Origin: Ascochyta rabiei
Lineage: Eukaryota; Ascomycota; Dothideomycetes; Pleosporales; Didymellaceae
Direction of reading: 5' to 3'
Assembly (NCBI RefSeq): GCF_004011695.2
Contig: NC_082415.1
Location: 1,116,001 to 1,180,000, forward strand
DNA length: 64,000 nucleotides
Position numbers and translations under genes: made by a program. Every line of letters begins with the position of its first letter. Positions within the stretch are counted from its first letter, which is position 1. This document shows positions 39,559 to 49,251 of this stretch, piece after piece. The notes under the pieces were generated by a model that was given only the letters and a program-made list of their open reading frames with translations, was not told the origin of the DNA and ran no database searches.

Positions 39559-41964
39559 TCATTCCTTGTCAGCAGGGCAGGTGCTGTCGAAGGCGTGCAC
39601 AGTGTCCTCCACGGCGCAGACCTCCATCTCTTCATCCGACTCGATGGCAACGCTGTCAGTCTCTGCTGCGGCAACATCATCCGTCTCAATGGAGGAGTCC
39701 TCTGCTTGCGGCGTTACGGGATCCTCTATAACGATTGCCTCCTCCGATGCTGCCTCAAGCAACTCGGATGTGTGCTGGAATAGGCTGGAATCAATGTTTG
39801 CAGGCTCTGTAAGGTCCTCGACGACCGGTTCCGCGACAACGGTCTCCTCTGAATCCTCCTCAGACGACTCAGATGCCCGTCGAAGCGGCTCGTCGTCAAC
39901 GGTGGAGGACGACTCGAAAACATGTACTTCGTTGGGATCCGCGATAACTTCTGGCTCGGCGGGCAGAATGGTAGGCAGCACGGACTCTGCAACAGAAGAT
40001 GAAGGTACGGTGGCATACGCGGAAGACAAGTACGAGGTTGTTGGGTAGACGCTGCTAGCCATCTGGGTCTCGGTGATCGTGAGGGTCGAGAATGCAGTGG
40101 TTGTTGCTGTCACAGCAGATGCCGACACAACATCGACCGAGGACACGTCGCTGATTGAAGGTGTGGGGGGTAAATGGGTGGTCGCATTCATCGACATGAA
40201 GCCCACGGCAGCGGTCAACAGCAGGATTGCCCAGTTCTTGGGGTCCGCTAGTTGCACCATCATGTAGTTCTTCAGAAGAGTGCTGAGTGGCAGTTGCGCG
40301 GCGTGAGGTCGAGACGAAGTATATCCGCGGCGACCACGTGAGACACTGCGCAAATCCAAGTCATATGTGGATGCGCGAGAGTGTGGAGATGCTTCTGAGG
40401 GCGCTACTGACTCGACGCACGAGGCATACTGGTATTGTCTCAGCGCTTCTTCCATCGCACGGAAGCGTTCAGCGACCGAGTTAGATTCCAGCATTGCTTG
40501 GGACTCGAGCTCCAGGCGTATTTCTTCTTTTGCTTCTTCGATCTTCTCTTCCATGGTCTCTTCAAACCTCGCCTTGTCAGCGGCCTTTTCGTCGATACTC
40601 CTCTGCAGAGCAGCGGCGGCAGCTTCGAAGCTCCTCTGAAGTTCCGCCTCCTCTTGCCTCTTCTTGGCGATTGCCTCAGCGGCCAGTTTCTGCTGTCGAA
40701 TGGCATCCTCCTGGACCCTGCGCTGGAGCTCGGCGTTGTATGCTGCCTTGCGTTTGTCCGCTTCCTGCTCTTCGAGAATTCGCTTCTCCAGAGTCTTACG
40801 GACATCTTCTGGGATCCAGGGCGAGATCTCGACGTCGCAACGCTCCATCTCGGTCCATGCCGCCGTCCATGCCTCGGAGCGCATGAGGCCGTTGGCGGCG
40901 TAGATCCTGATGTCGAAGCGGCGCGTACCCGCACCAACACCCTGTCCAGGCTTCTTCAACTCGCGATGGCAGTCTAGGCACGTAGCCGAGTCTCTTCTTG
41001 TGTGCATGCCTTCGTGGTCATCAGTCATGGTGCCTCCGCTCATGCGGCTGCTACCGTCGTCAGCACCGATTGCCGAGTCATCATCTTCATCCTTGTCTGC
41101 GTCATCATCTGGTGCCACGAAGTGACCACACTTGAGCAGTCGGGGCGTTTTGAGTTCCAGACTCTCCAAGATACGCTCCTCCAGCAGCTCGTACTCGTCT
41201 CGAGGGTGAGGGATGAGCAGACCCCGACGCATGAGGATGATGTCCTGTAACTTCTCCTCCAACAGCTTGTAGTTCTCCACCAGCCAGTCAGGCATGATCC
41301 TGGCCATGAGGTCGTGCGAGAAAGGCAGCTGCATAGGCAGTATTGTGACGTGAAGCAGGACAAGGGGCGCTTGCTGTGGTGTCGGCGGAGGCTTGGGGCT
41401 GTGGTGGCTTCGAACGCTTCCCCTGCGTGACCCGGAGTGTCTCGACACTGGTGTCTCTGACCTTCCGGTTCGACTTGGAGTTGCAAGGCCGTATGCGCTC
41501 TTCATCCTCTCTCGATTGCTTTCGTAGGCGGACATGGGTAGTGGAGATGACATCTGCATCGCGCGTACGGACTCGGGGTTTCGGAATCGTGGCCGTTCCT
41601 TCCGCGGTGTGTATCGTGCATCCATGGCCGGGTCGCCGGCGGAAGCGGGTTTGGATGAGATGGAGCCGGTCTCAGATGGCATGGCGGATATGAAGCTATA
41701 GTGTGTCGTGGCCGATTGACGCCGCGAATGTCCCTTTCGAGATGTGTATGAGCTTTGGTAGGGTTGTAGCAGTCCGTCGCCAAGCTCTCGCTCGACCTCA
41801 ATGTTAGGCACCTCGTCGCCATTCATGGACATGGCCAGATCGGAGTTGAAGGAAGTATCACCCTCGAACATAGCCGAGGGCGACAACGGCTCTCGGTACT
41901 CCTGGTCTTCGTAAATCGCAAAGGAGGTGGCGCCCTGTTCTCGCAGCTCGTCAAGTGTCGTCAT
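39559..41964 (-). CDS. Coiled-coil membrane protein of the 'pathway-specific nitrogen regulator' family
   Basis: Fungal proteins like this are often labelled pathway-specific nitrogen regulator, but no DNA-binding domain is visible, so I give the label as family history only. Single exon, 801 residues. Residues 1-190 are Ser/Arg-rich and disordered. The conserved core follows: PLVLLHVTILPMQLPFSHDL, MPDWLVENYKLLEEKLQDII, and LLIPHPRDEYELLEERILES. A possible zinc pair (CLDCHRELKKPG) sits near residue 335, then RFDIRIYAANGLMRSEAWTA. A 120-residue charged coiled coil follows, then one predicted membrane helix (WAILLLTAAVGFMSM), then about 165 acidic Ser/Thr/Glu-rich residues. ATG 41964 (MTTLDELREQG) is preferred over an upstream GTG. 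Confidence 0.78.
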   Translation of the reverse strand: MTTLDELREQGATSFAIYEDQEYREPLSPSAMFEGDTSFNSDLAMSMNGDEVPNIEVERELGDGLLQPYQSSYTSRKGHSRRQSATTHYSFISAMPSETGSISSKPASAGDPAMDARYTPRKERPRFRNPESVRAMQMSSPLPMSAYESNRERMKSAYGLATPSRTGRSETPVSRHSGSRRGSVRSHHSPKPPPTPQQAPLVLLHVTILPMQLPFSHDLMARIMPDWLVENYKLLEEKLQDIILMRRGLLIPHPRDEYELLEERILESLELKTPRLLKCGHFVAPDDDADKDEDDDSAIGADDGSSRMSGGTMTDDHEGMHTRRDSATCLDCHRELKKPGQGVGAGTRRFDIRIYAANGLMRSEAWTAAWTEMERCDVEISPWIPEDVRKTLEKRILEEQEADKRKAAYNAELQRRVQEDAIRQQKLAAEAIAKKRQEEAELQRSFEAAAAALQRSIDEKAADKARFEETMEEKIEEAKEEIRLELESQAMLESNSVAERFRAMEEALRQYQYASCVESVAPSEASPHSRASTYDLDLRSVSRGRRGYTSSRPHAAQLPLSTLLKNYMMVQLADPKNWAILLLTAAVGFMSMNATTHLPPTPSISDVSSVDVVSASAVTATTTAFSTLTITETQMASSVYPTTSYLSSAYATVPSSSVAESVLPTILPAEPEVIADPNEVHVFESSSTVDDEPLRRASESSEEDSEETVVAEPVVEDLTEPANIDSSLFQHTSELLEAASEEAIVIEDPVTPQAEDSSIETDDVAAAETDSVAIESDEEMEVCAVEDTVHAFDSTCPADKE

Positions 41965-42915
41965 GGTAGAATGTCGTCGTTGGTTGCAGGCTTGCAATTG
42001 CAGTAGCACGATAGCATGCGGCGGGTGTCACTCAGGGTTCAAGGGACGTTCAAGAAATGTGGAATGCGGTCAGGGATATAGTCTGGAGCCATCTGGGCGA
42101 ACCGCGGGACAAAAGGTACGCGACCCGGTCTATGCGTTGGCGGTGGGCTGGACGGTGAGGTGGCTGGGATGTAAACACACCGCCTGGTTGCTGGGAGTAA
42201 CCGAAAGCGAACACTAGCGCGCTTAGTTGCCGCGAACTCTGTCAAACCATCCCTGCCAAAGCTAGTCCAGCTGCACTCCTTCGAACAGCTCACACTCGCC
42301 CTTCTGTCGGTCAGAGCAGAACAGAGGCCCCACAGCATCGAGAACAGAGTCCTCTGGCGTCTAAGAGCTTAGCGACTACCGAATTCTTGAAACATGGCGG
42401 TGAATTGCGGCTCGACTGGTGGCCTTTCAAAGCTTGAACACGCGACCGACTTGGTTCTTATACTGTCAAATTCTACTCGTAGAACGTGCGGTGACAGCAC
42501 ACACCACTTGGCGAGAGCGGAGACCAGTTTGGTACCCGAGTCCGTCACCTCGGCATGATGCGGACAAAGCTGTCTCTCAGTATCTAGTACCCTGGACTCG
42601 GTCCTTTCTTTGTCTGGCTTGCGTAGAAAATCCGACAACCTAGGTCGGCGTGCCGCAATTGGAGCCCCTCAAAGCATCGAGGACATGATGCAAACCACAA
42701 CGATGGGCATACACAGGAATGTTACCTTAGGCCGGCATAGCTTCTACTACCTAACGCGCGGAGCACGTCGATGGCAGAACACAGAAACGGAGTTTTCCTG
42801 CGTTTTCATCAATCACTTCTGCACAAAACACATATTTCACATTGAACAAAGAAACCTCTGATTTTCATCCACACCATTTCGCTAGATGACCACACCTACT
42901 GTGTATGTATCAAGA
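41965..42915. other. Spacer between two minus-strand genes
   Basis: 951 bp with the promoter of the preceding coiled-coil gene and the 3' flank of the next gene. No gene, repeat or RNA recognised. Confidence 0.5.
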
Positions 42916-45633
42916 TTATCGAGCACGTTTCCGCATCCTCCGTTCACCAACCGTCTGCTGCGGCCAGCTCGTCTTTGCCGCGATCCGTGCGCTACGACGA
43001 CCCACATCAACCACGAGTGGCACATGTTTTGAAACCGCCACTAAGCTCGGTGGATCATTGACAAAGTACTCTTTGCTCGAGCTCACAGGCTGAGCACCAA
43101 AACCCGCTCGTCGTGGTGTGCGGCCACCACGGATGAGATCAGGGCTCTTGAGGATACTCATTGGGCCAATGTCTGCCGCATAGGACTGACGTCTCTCCAA
43201 AGCCAGAAGCTTCTCGAGTTTGTCGTCGGACAAGTCATCCTCGCATATGGAAAAGTTGGATATGTCGAGGTTAGGTGTTGCGGGGACGGCGTAGAGGCCG
43301 TAGGCTGTGTCGAGAGTCTTGTCGAGGGCAGGGTCAACGGGTTCTTGGGCGTGTGCTGGAGCAGGCTCGTAGCTGAAGTCCGTTGCCATGTAGGTCTGAA
43401 TTTGCTGTAGCTGCTCTGGAGCATCGCCAGCTAGAGGCTGCGTGCCCGGCACTTGAGCAACGTCGTGCTGTGCATCTATCGGAGACTCTGCATAGTTGAC
43501 TTTTTGCTTCTTGTGTCGAGGGGTACACGTCTTTCGTGGTGGAGTAGCACATGCTTGCTGCTCAGTCCCGCACGCACTAGAGTTTGTCTCGTGTGTGGAC
43601 TCTTCATCATCTGTCTCCTCGCGCTCGATGGCCTTGCGTTTTCTTCCCTTCCTACTGGAATTGGTTGTCTGACGCCTCCTTCTGAGGAAACCTTCAGCTT
43701 CCTGTTTGGCTCGGTTGATCTGGTAAAGAATCCGCTTGTCATAGTGGTCTTCCACTCTGCCCTTCCGCCCCTTCTTCTTCCCACCAAAAACCTCTATCAT
43801 GATACGTTTGTCTGCCACGCTCATCTCCAAATCGCCCAGGTGTACGCGCCGTTGTGATACAGTAACGCGGCGGAGAGCAGCCTGCCTCTTGTGCGAGTCG
43901 TCCTGGTGAGCTTCATACATGCGATGTGCCAAGTAAGTAAGCGTATGTTCATGAGGTTTCTGCTGATCCCGATCGTAGTCGGAATGAATGGGGTAATTAT
44001 GCCATCGCTGTGTGTACCGAAGCTTGCCTTTCGAAGCTGCCTTGACAAACCGTTCCATTTCGTGTCGAGCAGGGACGTCTACCATGGAGAACGCTGCTTT
44101 GCCATTGGGCTCAAGTGGCATATCAAGGCGCGTGTCAATGCGCACATCGGCCACCTGACACACCTGTTCGAAGTCCAAGAATTGCTCCATGCAGTACAGG
44201 TGAGCAAAGGCTGCACAGTCGTAGGGATCTACATGGTCCCCATATGTGTAGTGCTTCTCATCGAACGCAACACGATACTCACCGGTGCTGATGGTTCCTT
44301 CGACATAGCGCTGGATGGGACAGTCCCTAAACACGCACTTGGAATGCTGCCTTGATCCGTAGCGTCGACCCTGATCAGCTGGCATTTTCTGGATCCAGAG
44401 AACGAGCCGTTTTTCATTGTCGGTTGGATACTTTACAATGTACTCCTTGAGCCTCCTGGTGGACATGGGCGCCTCCGTAAGGAAATCCACGTTCTCGTAC
44501 TGAGTGTACTTGAACGTGTGTTTCCCAGAGCACCAATTGCCAGTTGGCAGCGGCTTATACTCATATCTGTTCTTCCAATTATTGATTTTCGCAGTTCGTG
44601 TGTCACCCTCAGTGTTCGCATTCGTGCGGATCCACGGTTTTGCATCGACCTTTTTTGGTTTCTCGCCCGGGGCGTATTTCGCTGGTTCAGACGGAATTTC
44701 GGTGGGGCTACTGTCAGAGCTCACAGAGACGTTACGGCGTTGTTTCCGGGTCGCTCGCTCGGATGCTCTCTCCACCTTCGTCTTGGTCTCCTGGTAGTCA
44801 TCGTCAGAGTAAAAAGGCAGCTCTTGTAGCTTATCCAGCTTAAAGTGCGTGCTAGAACCTGCGGGTGGCGGGTACCTCTTGTCGTCAAACGGAGAAAAGG
44901 CACCATGCGTGTTTGAAGCTGGGACATACCCGGTTGTGAATGCTTGCGAATCCGTGATAGCCAGCGGCTCTTCACGAGAACGTGTTACAAACTGTGCTTT
45001 TTTGTCATTGTAAGACGAGGTGCCAACTGGTAGATAGTCTGTGTTGTCTTTTGGGAGAGACACGGCTTCAGCAGGTACTGGCCAAGAATCAGTCGGGTAT
45101 ATACATGGGCGTGATGGGTATTGACCAAGCCCGTACCCAGCAAAGGCGCTGTTTCCAGGTACCGCGGTAAGGCCTGGTGTGCCGAACAAATCTCCGGAAG
45201 GAGCAAAGGAGCTGAAGCAGTTATTGAAGTAGGGCGTTTCTTGAGGGGCATAGTAATCCTGCGGTTCATAGTACTCAAAGGCTTGTGAGACAAGAAGCGA
45301 GTTGTAATTTGATGGATCGTTTACATGCGAATACGACCCGTTCGGTAGGTGGGCTTGGGATAGTTCTGTAGTGGCGAAGCTTGCCTTCACTGGTGTAAGG
45401 TTTGTTGGAATCTCCAAGTCGTTCAGCGACTGGCCATTGGTCATGCCAGCGTCGATGCAGAAGGTACCGATCCTTGCGTCGATTTCATTATCCAGGCCAG
45501 ACCCAAGGTCAAGATCGAAGTCGAACTCAGTCGCAGTTTGCGCCGACTCCTGCATGCATGGGACTCCTACCGTTCCCAGAGTAATGTCGTTGTTACATCG
45601 AGATGCAGGATGGACAGCGCCTAAGTCAGTCAT
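42916..45633 (-). CDS. Large fungal-specific protein of unknown function
   Basis: Not assigned to a named family. From ATG 45633 (MTDLGAVHPASRC) the frame encodes 905 residues; it is open to an ATG at 45981, but those 116 residues do not look like protein and are probably 5' UTR. Residues 1 to about 300 are Tyr/Pro/Ser-rich, like an activation or low-complexity domain. The central 250 residues look folded: WKNRYEYKPLPTGNWCSGKH, LVLWIQKMPADQGRRYGSR, then CVFRDCPIQRY, STGEYRVAFDEKHYTYGDHV, DPYDCAAFAHLYCMEQFLDF. This Cys/His-rich block may bind zinc. Basic stretches (FGGKKKGRKGR, RKGRKRKAIER) suggest nuclear localisation, and the tail ends RRMRKRAR. Related proteins seem common and variable in Dothideomycetes, which is memory rather than a search. 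Confidence 0.65.
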   Translation of the reverse strand: MTDLGAVHPASRCNNDITLGTVGVPCMQESAQTATEFDFDLDLGSGLDNEIDARIGTFCIDAGMTNGQSLNDLEIPTNLTPVKASFATTELSQAHLPNGSYSHVNDPSNYNSLLVSQAFEYYEPQDYYAPQETPYFNNCFSSFAPSGDLFGTPGLTAVPGNSAFAGYGLGQYPSRPCIYPTDSWPVPAEAVSLPKDNTDYLPVGTSSYNDKKAQFVTRSREEPLAITDSQAFTTGYVPASNTHGAFSPFDDKRYPPPAGSSTHFKLDKLQELPFYSDDDYQETKTKVERASERATRKQRRNVSVSSDSSPTEIPSEPAKYAPGEKPKKVDAKPWIRTNANTEGDTRTAKINNWKNRYEYKPLPTGNWCSGKHTFKYTQYENVDFLTEAPMSTRRLKEYIVKYPTDNEKRLVLWIQKMPADQGRRYGSRQHSKCVFRDCPIQRYVEGTISTGEYRVAFDEKHYTYGDHVDPYDCAAFAHLYCMEQFLDFEQVCQVADVRIDTRLDMPLEPNGKAAFSMVDVPARHEMERFVKAASKGKLRYTQRWHNYPIHSDYDRDQQKPHEHTLTYLAHRMYEAHQDDSHKRQAALRRVTVSQRRVHLGDLEMSVADKRIMIEVFGGKKKGRKGRVEDHYDKRILYQINRAKQEAEGFLRRRRQTTNSSRKGRKRKAIEREETDDEESTHETNSSACGTEQQACATPPRKTCTPRHKKQKVNYAESPIDAQHDVAQVPGTQPLAGDAPEQLQQIQTYMATDFSYEPAPAHAQEPVDPALDKTLDTAYGLYAVPATPNLDISNFSICEDDLSDDKLEKLLALERRQSYAADIGPMSILKSPDLIRGGRTPRRAGFGAQPVSSSKEYFVNDPPSLVAVSKHVPLVVDVGRRSARIAAKTSWPQQTVGERRMRKRAR

Positions 45634-47432
45634 GCCGGCTTTGTAAACGAAGGTTGTACGGAAAAGATGTATTTTCGGGCGTATGTATTGTGCAGGGTTC
45701 TTGCAGTGTCCTCCTACAGCCAGGGGGTCAGTTGTATCGAATTCTGGTGTAAGGCGTAGAAATCCTATGGCAGGATAGTTAAGAAGCAGGGTGCGGATAT
45801 GCAATATACACGTTTGTAGACAATGGTCTTTCATCGAGTATCTGCCCAAACTAAAATAGCACACAGACAAAGGGTTGATGTGCACTACGTCTCGAGGTCC
45901 AAGTCGAATCGAGGTCACACAGCAAGTATAAAGGAACAGCGATGTCCGCTGGAATTGTCTTTGTTGAGATGGACAATACATTGCAAGTCAACACTCCAAC
46001 ACAGCTATCAACATATCTACACATCGCGCGAGGTTGTGGTAAGCACAGGGTGCAAGGTAGTAGGTGAGCATTGGCGGATCTGCGAAAGAACGTCAGTACT
46101 TTGCGTTGCAATGCTGATGCTCATGCGAATTGAGAGTTGCGGTATCAATCAGGAAATGGTACAAAATTATCCACATTATGTATTTGGAACAGGTCTGTGA
46201 GTTTTGATGTTTCTCATCAGGAAATAGAGGGGGGGAAGGAGATTATTGACGTACCTGATGTGTGCTTGCAATATCGCGTCCTCTTCGAGGATGAGGACGC
46301 CATGTTAGTAGAATCTTTGCAGTCGACAGCATAGTCAAGCTTCTAACATTAGGCGCAATGACAAGTCTCCCTTAAATCAAAGTAGCCCCGATGCTTCGCC
46401 CACGGACAGCATTATACACTCCTTGCGTGCTGTTTTGATTGAATGTGTGGACTGGAAGATTTAAGATTCAAGACCTGAGGTAGAGAGAAATTTGCCGACT
46501 GCGCTAGTGACTAAGCAAATCTTATCGATTGCGATTGTGAACCTTCCCCGCAGCCTCGTCTGCTGTCAATCCATTGCCGCCTGAACAGCAGTTCACGCCT
46601 CAGTCATCCAGTCTTTCGGGACGTTCGGAGTAATGATCTACCAAACTTGTGTTGAAAATCGCTTGGCGTAGTTTGAGACCATGGCTTCCTCATATGCCCT
46701 TGAAACACAATGCTACGACACCTCGATCCGTGACGAAACATGACGGCCTTCGAATATTCACCTCCACCGGGCTTCTATTGCCGCATTGAGGTCGAGAAGC
46801 GAAAGTCAATTGATGAAGAGGGCTGCTGTATCCCGGTGGATCTCGAGTCGAGGATGCTTCAAAACTGCCTGCACTTGAAGACTACTCTATCTCAAGACTA
46901 CCCGGGGAGTCAACTACGAAGCCCTCAGGTCGAAACATGCTAGTCCGCTCGACTTTCAAAGCAGTTCTTCGCGGACTTCTCAAAATTCCGGCACAGATGT
47001 CGACGAAGTCCACACTGTAGATCTGCATGCGCAATATACTACAACCCTTTTGAGCGGGTGGTAAACAGCATGTTCCCAGATCGTTGTTTGGGCTACCTTG
47101 TGACGAAGGATCTGTCACGGCAATAAGGGTCCTTCAGGTCAGCATGCCGGACTGTGATCCGCCTTAACTGTGTCGCTAAACGTCAAACGTCTGGGATGTT
47201 CTGACGGAACCATCCAAGTTCTTCAGAAGCCTGGCCAGCTGCCGCTACATGACAAACTGCTACATTCAGGATAGAGTTTGGACCCTCTTTCATATGTGTG
47301 ACGATCAACGCCGGGTCTCGACACCCCGGGGAGTGCTCATTTCTGTATCCTGCTATTAATGCTATCAATGCCTCGCTCTGATATACTGTCTGATCTTCTG
47401 TTTAGTCCCCACCTAGCGTGGTAATTCACAAT
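45634..47432. other. Long spacer between divergent genes
   Basis: 1.8 kb between divergent starts. Small frames (for example 46740-46943) are not protein-like. An 8-bp perfect hairpin stem (GCGTCCTC/GAGGACGC) lies near 46277-46301. Nothing else recognised. Confidence 0.5.
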
Positions 47433-48783
47433 ATGGCTTCGATGGCACAAATCCAGGAAATAATTACATTGGGCAAGGTTATATTCGTCCTTTCTATAAC
47501 GCTTGTTGTTTGGGCGTGGCTGGCTGTAGGGCTCCGATTATGGGTGCGGTTCCGTATCACAAGGTCTCAGGGTTGGGACGATGCGGCCATGGTCGCCACT
47601 CTGGTAAGTTGCAGACAACTTCTGTACAACACAAGCTAACTCGAGTAGTTGCTATTCACTACTTATTGCGCCTTCATCTTGACAATCACCACACGAAGCT
47701 CGCAAGGCAGATTGTTTAGAGACGAGGACCGGTACATGAGCCTGGTGGTACGCCTCAGCCCAATGAACCCTCAGTGATACTATTCTGACCTACGCAGTAT
47801 GTCCAACTCAGCGAAATCTTCTACATTCTGACGACCACCCTTCTCAAAATCTCCCTGGGCCTCTTCTTTCTCCGCGTTCTCACCATGCGTTGGCAAAAGC
47901 TCATCTTCCACGTCATCCTCGGCGTCAGCACTGTCTACGGCCTTTTCTACGTCTTCATCACCATATTTGTCTGTGGCAATCCTGCAAAACTGGCAGACGG
48001 TCTTGTCGGCTCAAGAAAATGTCTACCTAGCACCTTTACTCTGACCGCTGGCTACCTCTATGGCATTGTCAACATCATCGCAGACTGGACATTTGTGCTG
48101 ATTCCTATCGCTGTCCTCGTAGACAGCAAGATTGACCGCCGATCCAAGATCAGCGTCAGTGTTGTTATGGGTCTCGGCGCCATTGGGAGCGTGTCAAGTA
48201 TCCTCCGCATGGTTTACCTCAAAGGCCTTATCTTTTCCCACGGCGGGGGTGGTGGTCTCAGCGGTATGTTCTTTCCTGTGCTCATGGTCTCATGTTGCAG
48301 CAGTGCTAACGCTCCCAAGCCAACGCGGTCAAAGCCACGATCTGGGCAACTGCTGAACCCGGAACGGGTATCATTGCAGCCTCGATCGCCATCCTCCGGC
48401 CTCTGTTCCGCAAGATTGCTTCAGACACACAAGAACGTGTTTCCTTATACAAAAGCCGGAAAGCGTCCCTGCCAGACTCGTCCATCAAAGCTACCGTCAC
48501 CGAATCCTGGAAGACAAAAGACTCAGACGGCGACAGCGTGATTGGACTGACGGCCGTTGAGTCGAACAAGACGTACGTCAATGGTAATGGGACAGGCAAC
48601 GTGGAGACAGCTGGGAACGACAAGTGGGACAGGGATAGCACGTATGGCGGGGGAAAGTACGACGATCCGTGGAGTCCAACAGTCACGATGGGGAAAGCGA
48701 GCGTGCAAAGGGTGATTAGTGTGCAGATGGTCGACGGGAGGGGAAGTCCTGCACCGCAGCCGACGGGAAGGCGGTACATCTAG
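47433..48783 (+). CDS. Pth11-like/fungal rhodopsin-domain integral membrane protein
   Basis: Seven-helix membrane protein of the fungal rhodopsin-domain (Pth11-related) family; ligand and role unknown. Four exons: 47433-47603, 47649-47747, 47798-48263 and 48320-48783; introns of 45, 50 and 56 nt; 399 residues. Helix 1 is VIFVLSITLVVWAWLAVGLRL, followed by the family motif WVRFRITRSQGWDDAAM. Further helices include FTTYCAFILTIT, QLSEIFYILTTTLLKISLGLFFLRVL, and IADWTFVLIPIAVLV, with DSKIDRRSKISVSVVMGLGAIGS typical of the family. The last exon adds WATAEPGTGIIAASIAILRP, then a long cytosolic Ser/Thr-rich tail. No CFEM domain. The helix boundaries cross introns cleanly, supporting the joins. Confidence 0.85.
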
Positions 48784-49251
48784 ACGCCAGCTGGTGTAAT
48801 CGATCGAGTGCGCCCAGGAGATTATGTAGCCTGCGCATGTACTGTGTAATGACTGTTGTTTGGTAGCGTTTGGGTATACCCGGGGTTTATAGACACGGGG
48901 AAAGGCCGGCACTCCTCTGCCTTGTCGAACGTTGGCTCTAACAATTTCATCGTCTGTCAGTATGCCACTGCAACTTTCCCGTACGATGCCGCCCAGCACA
49001 GACAATAGCATACCGTCTGGCCTGGTACCCGGGGAGCTGATGGTTGTCAAGAGGTCGTGGGGCTGCGAGGCGAGGCGAGGCGAGCTGCGTGTGCAGGATC
49101 GGGCCCAAGCTGAGCTGGGTGTTGAGAGCTGGGCACATCGGAACGAGCTGGCGGCCTGCAGAGCTCCAACACCCTACCGTAGCCCGGTTCCCTACCATGA
49201 CATAATTGCCGTGCCCTGCAACACAATGCGTCCTTTGCCGCAAGGGACAGC
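48784..49251. other. Spacer before the PP2C gene
   Basis: 468 bp with a GAGGCGAGGCGAG repeat near 49070. No gene seen. Confidence 0.5.

Noticed and set aside
45634..45981. N-terminal extension of the 905-residue protein to an upstream ATG
   Set aside because: The frame is open, but the extra 116 residues have a random composition and the downstream ATG starts the protein-like part.
46277..46301. Perfect 8-bp hairpin stem
   Set aside because: A single short stem in a spacer is expected by chance, with no terminator or RNA context in a fungal nuclear genome.
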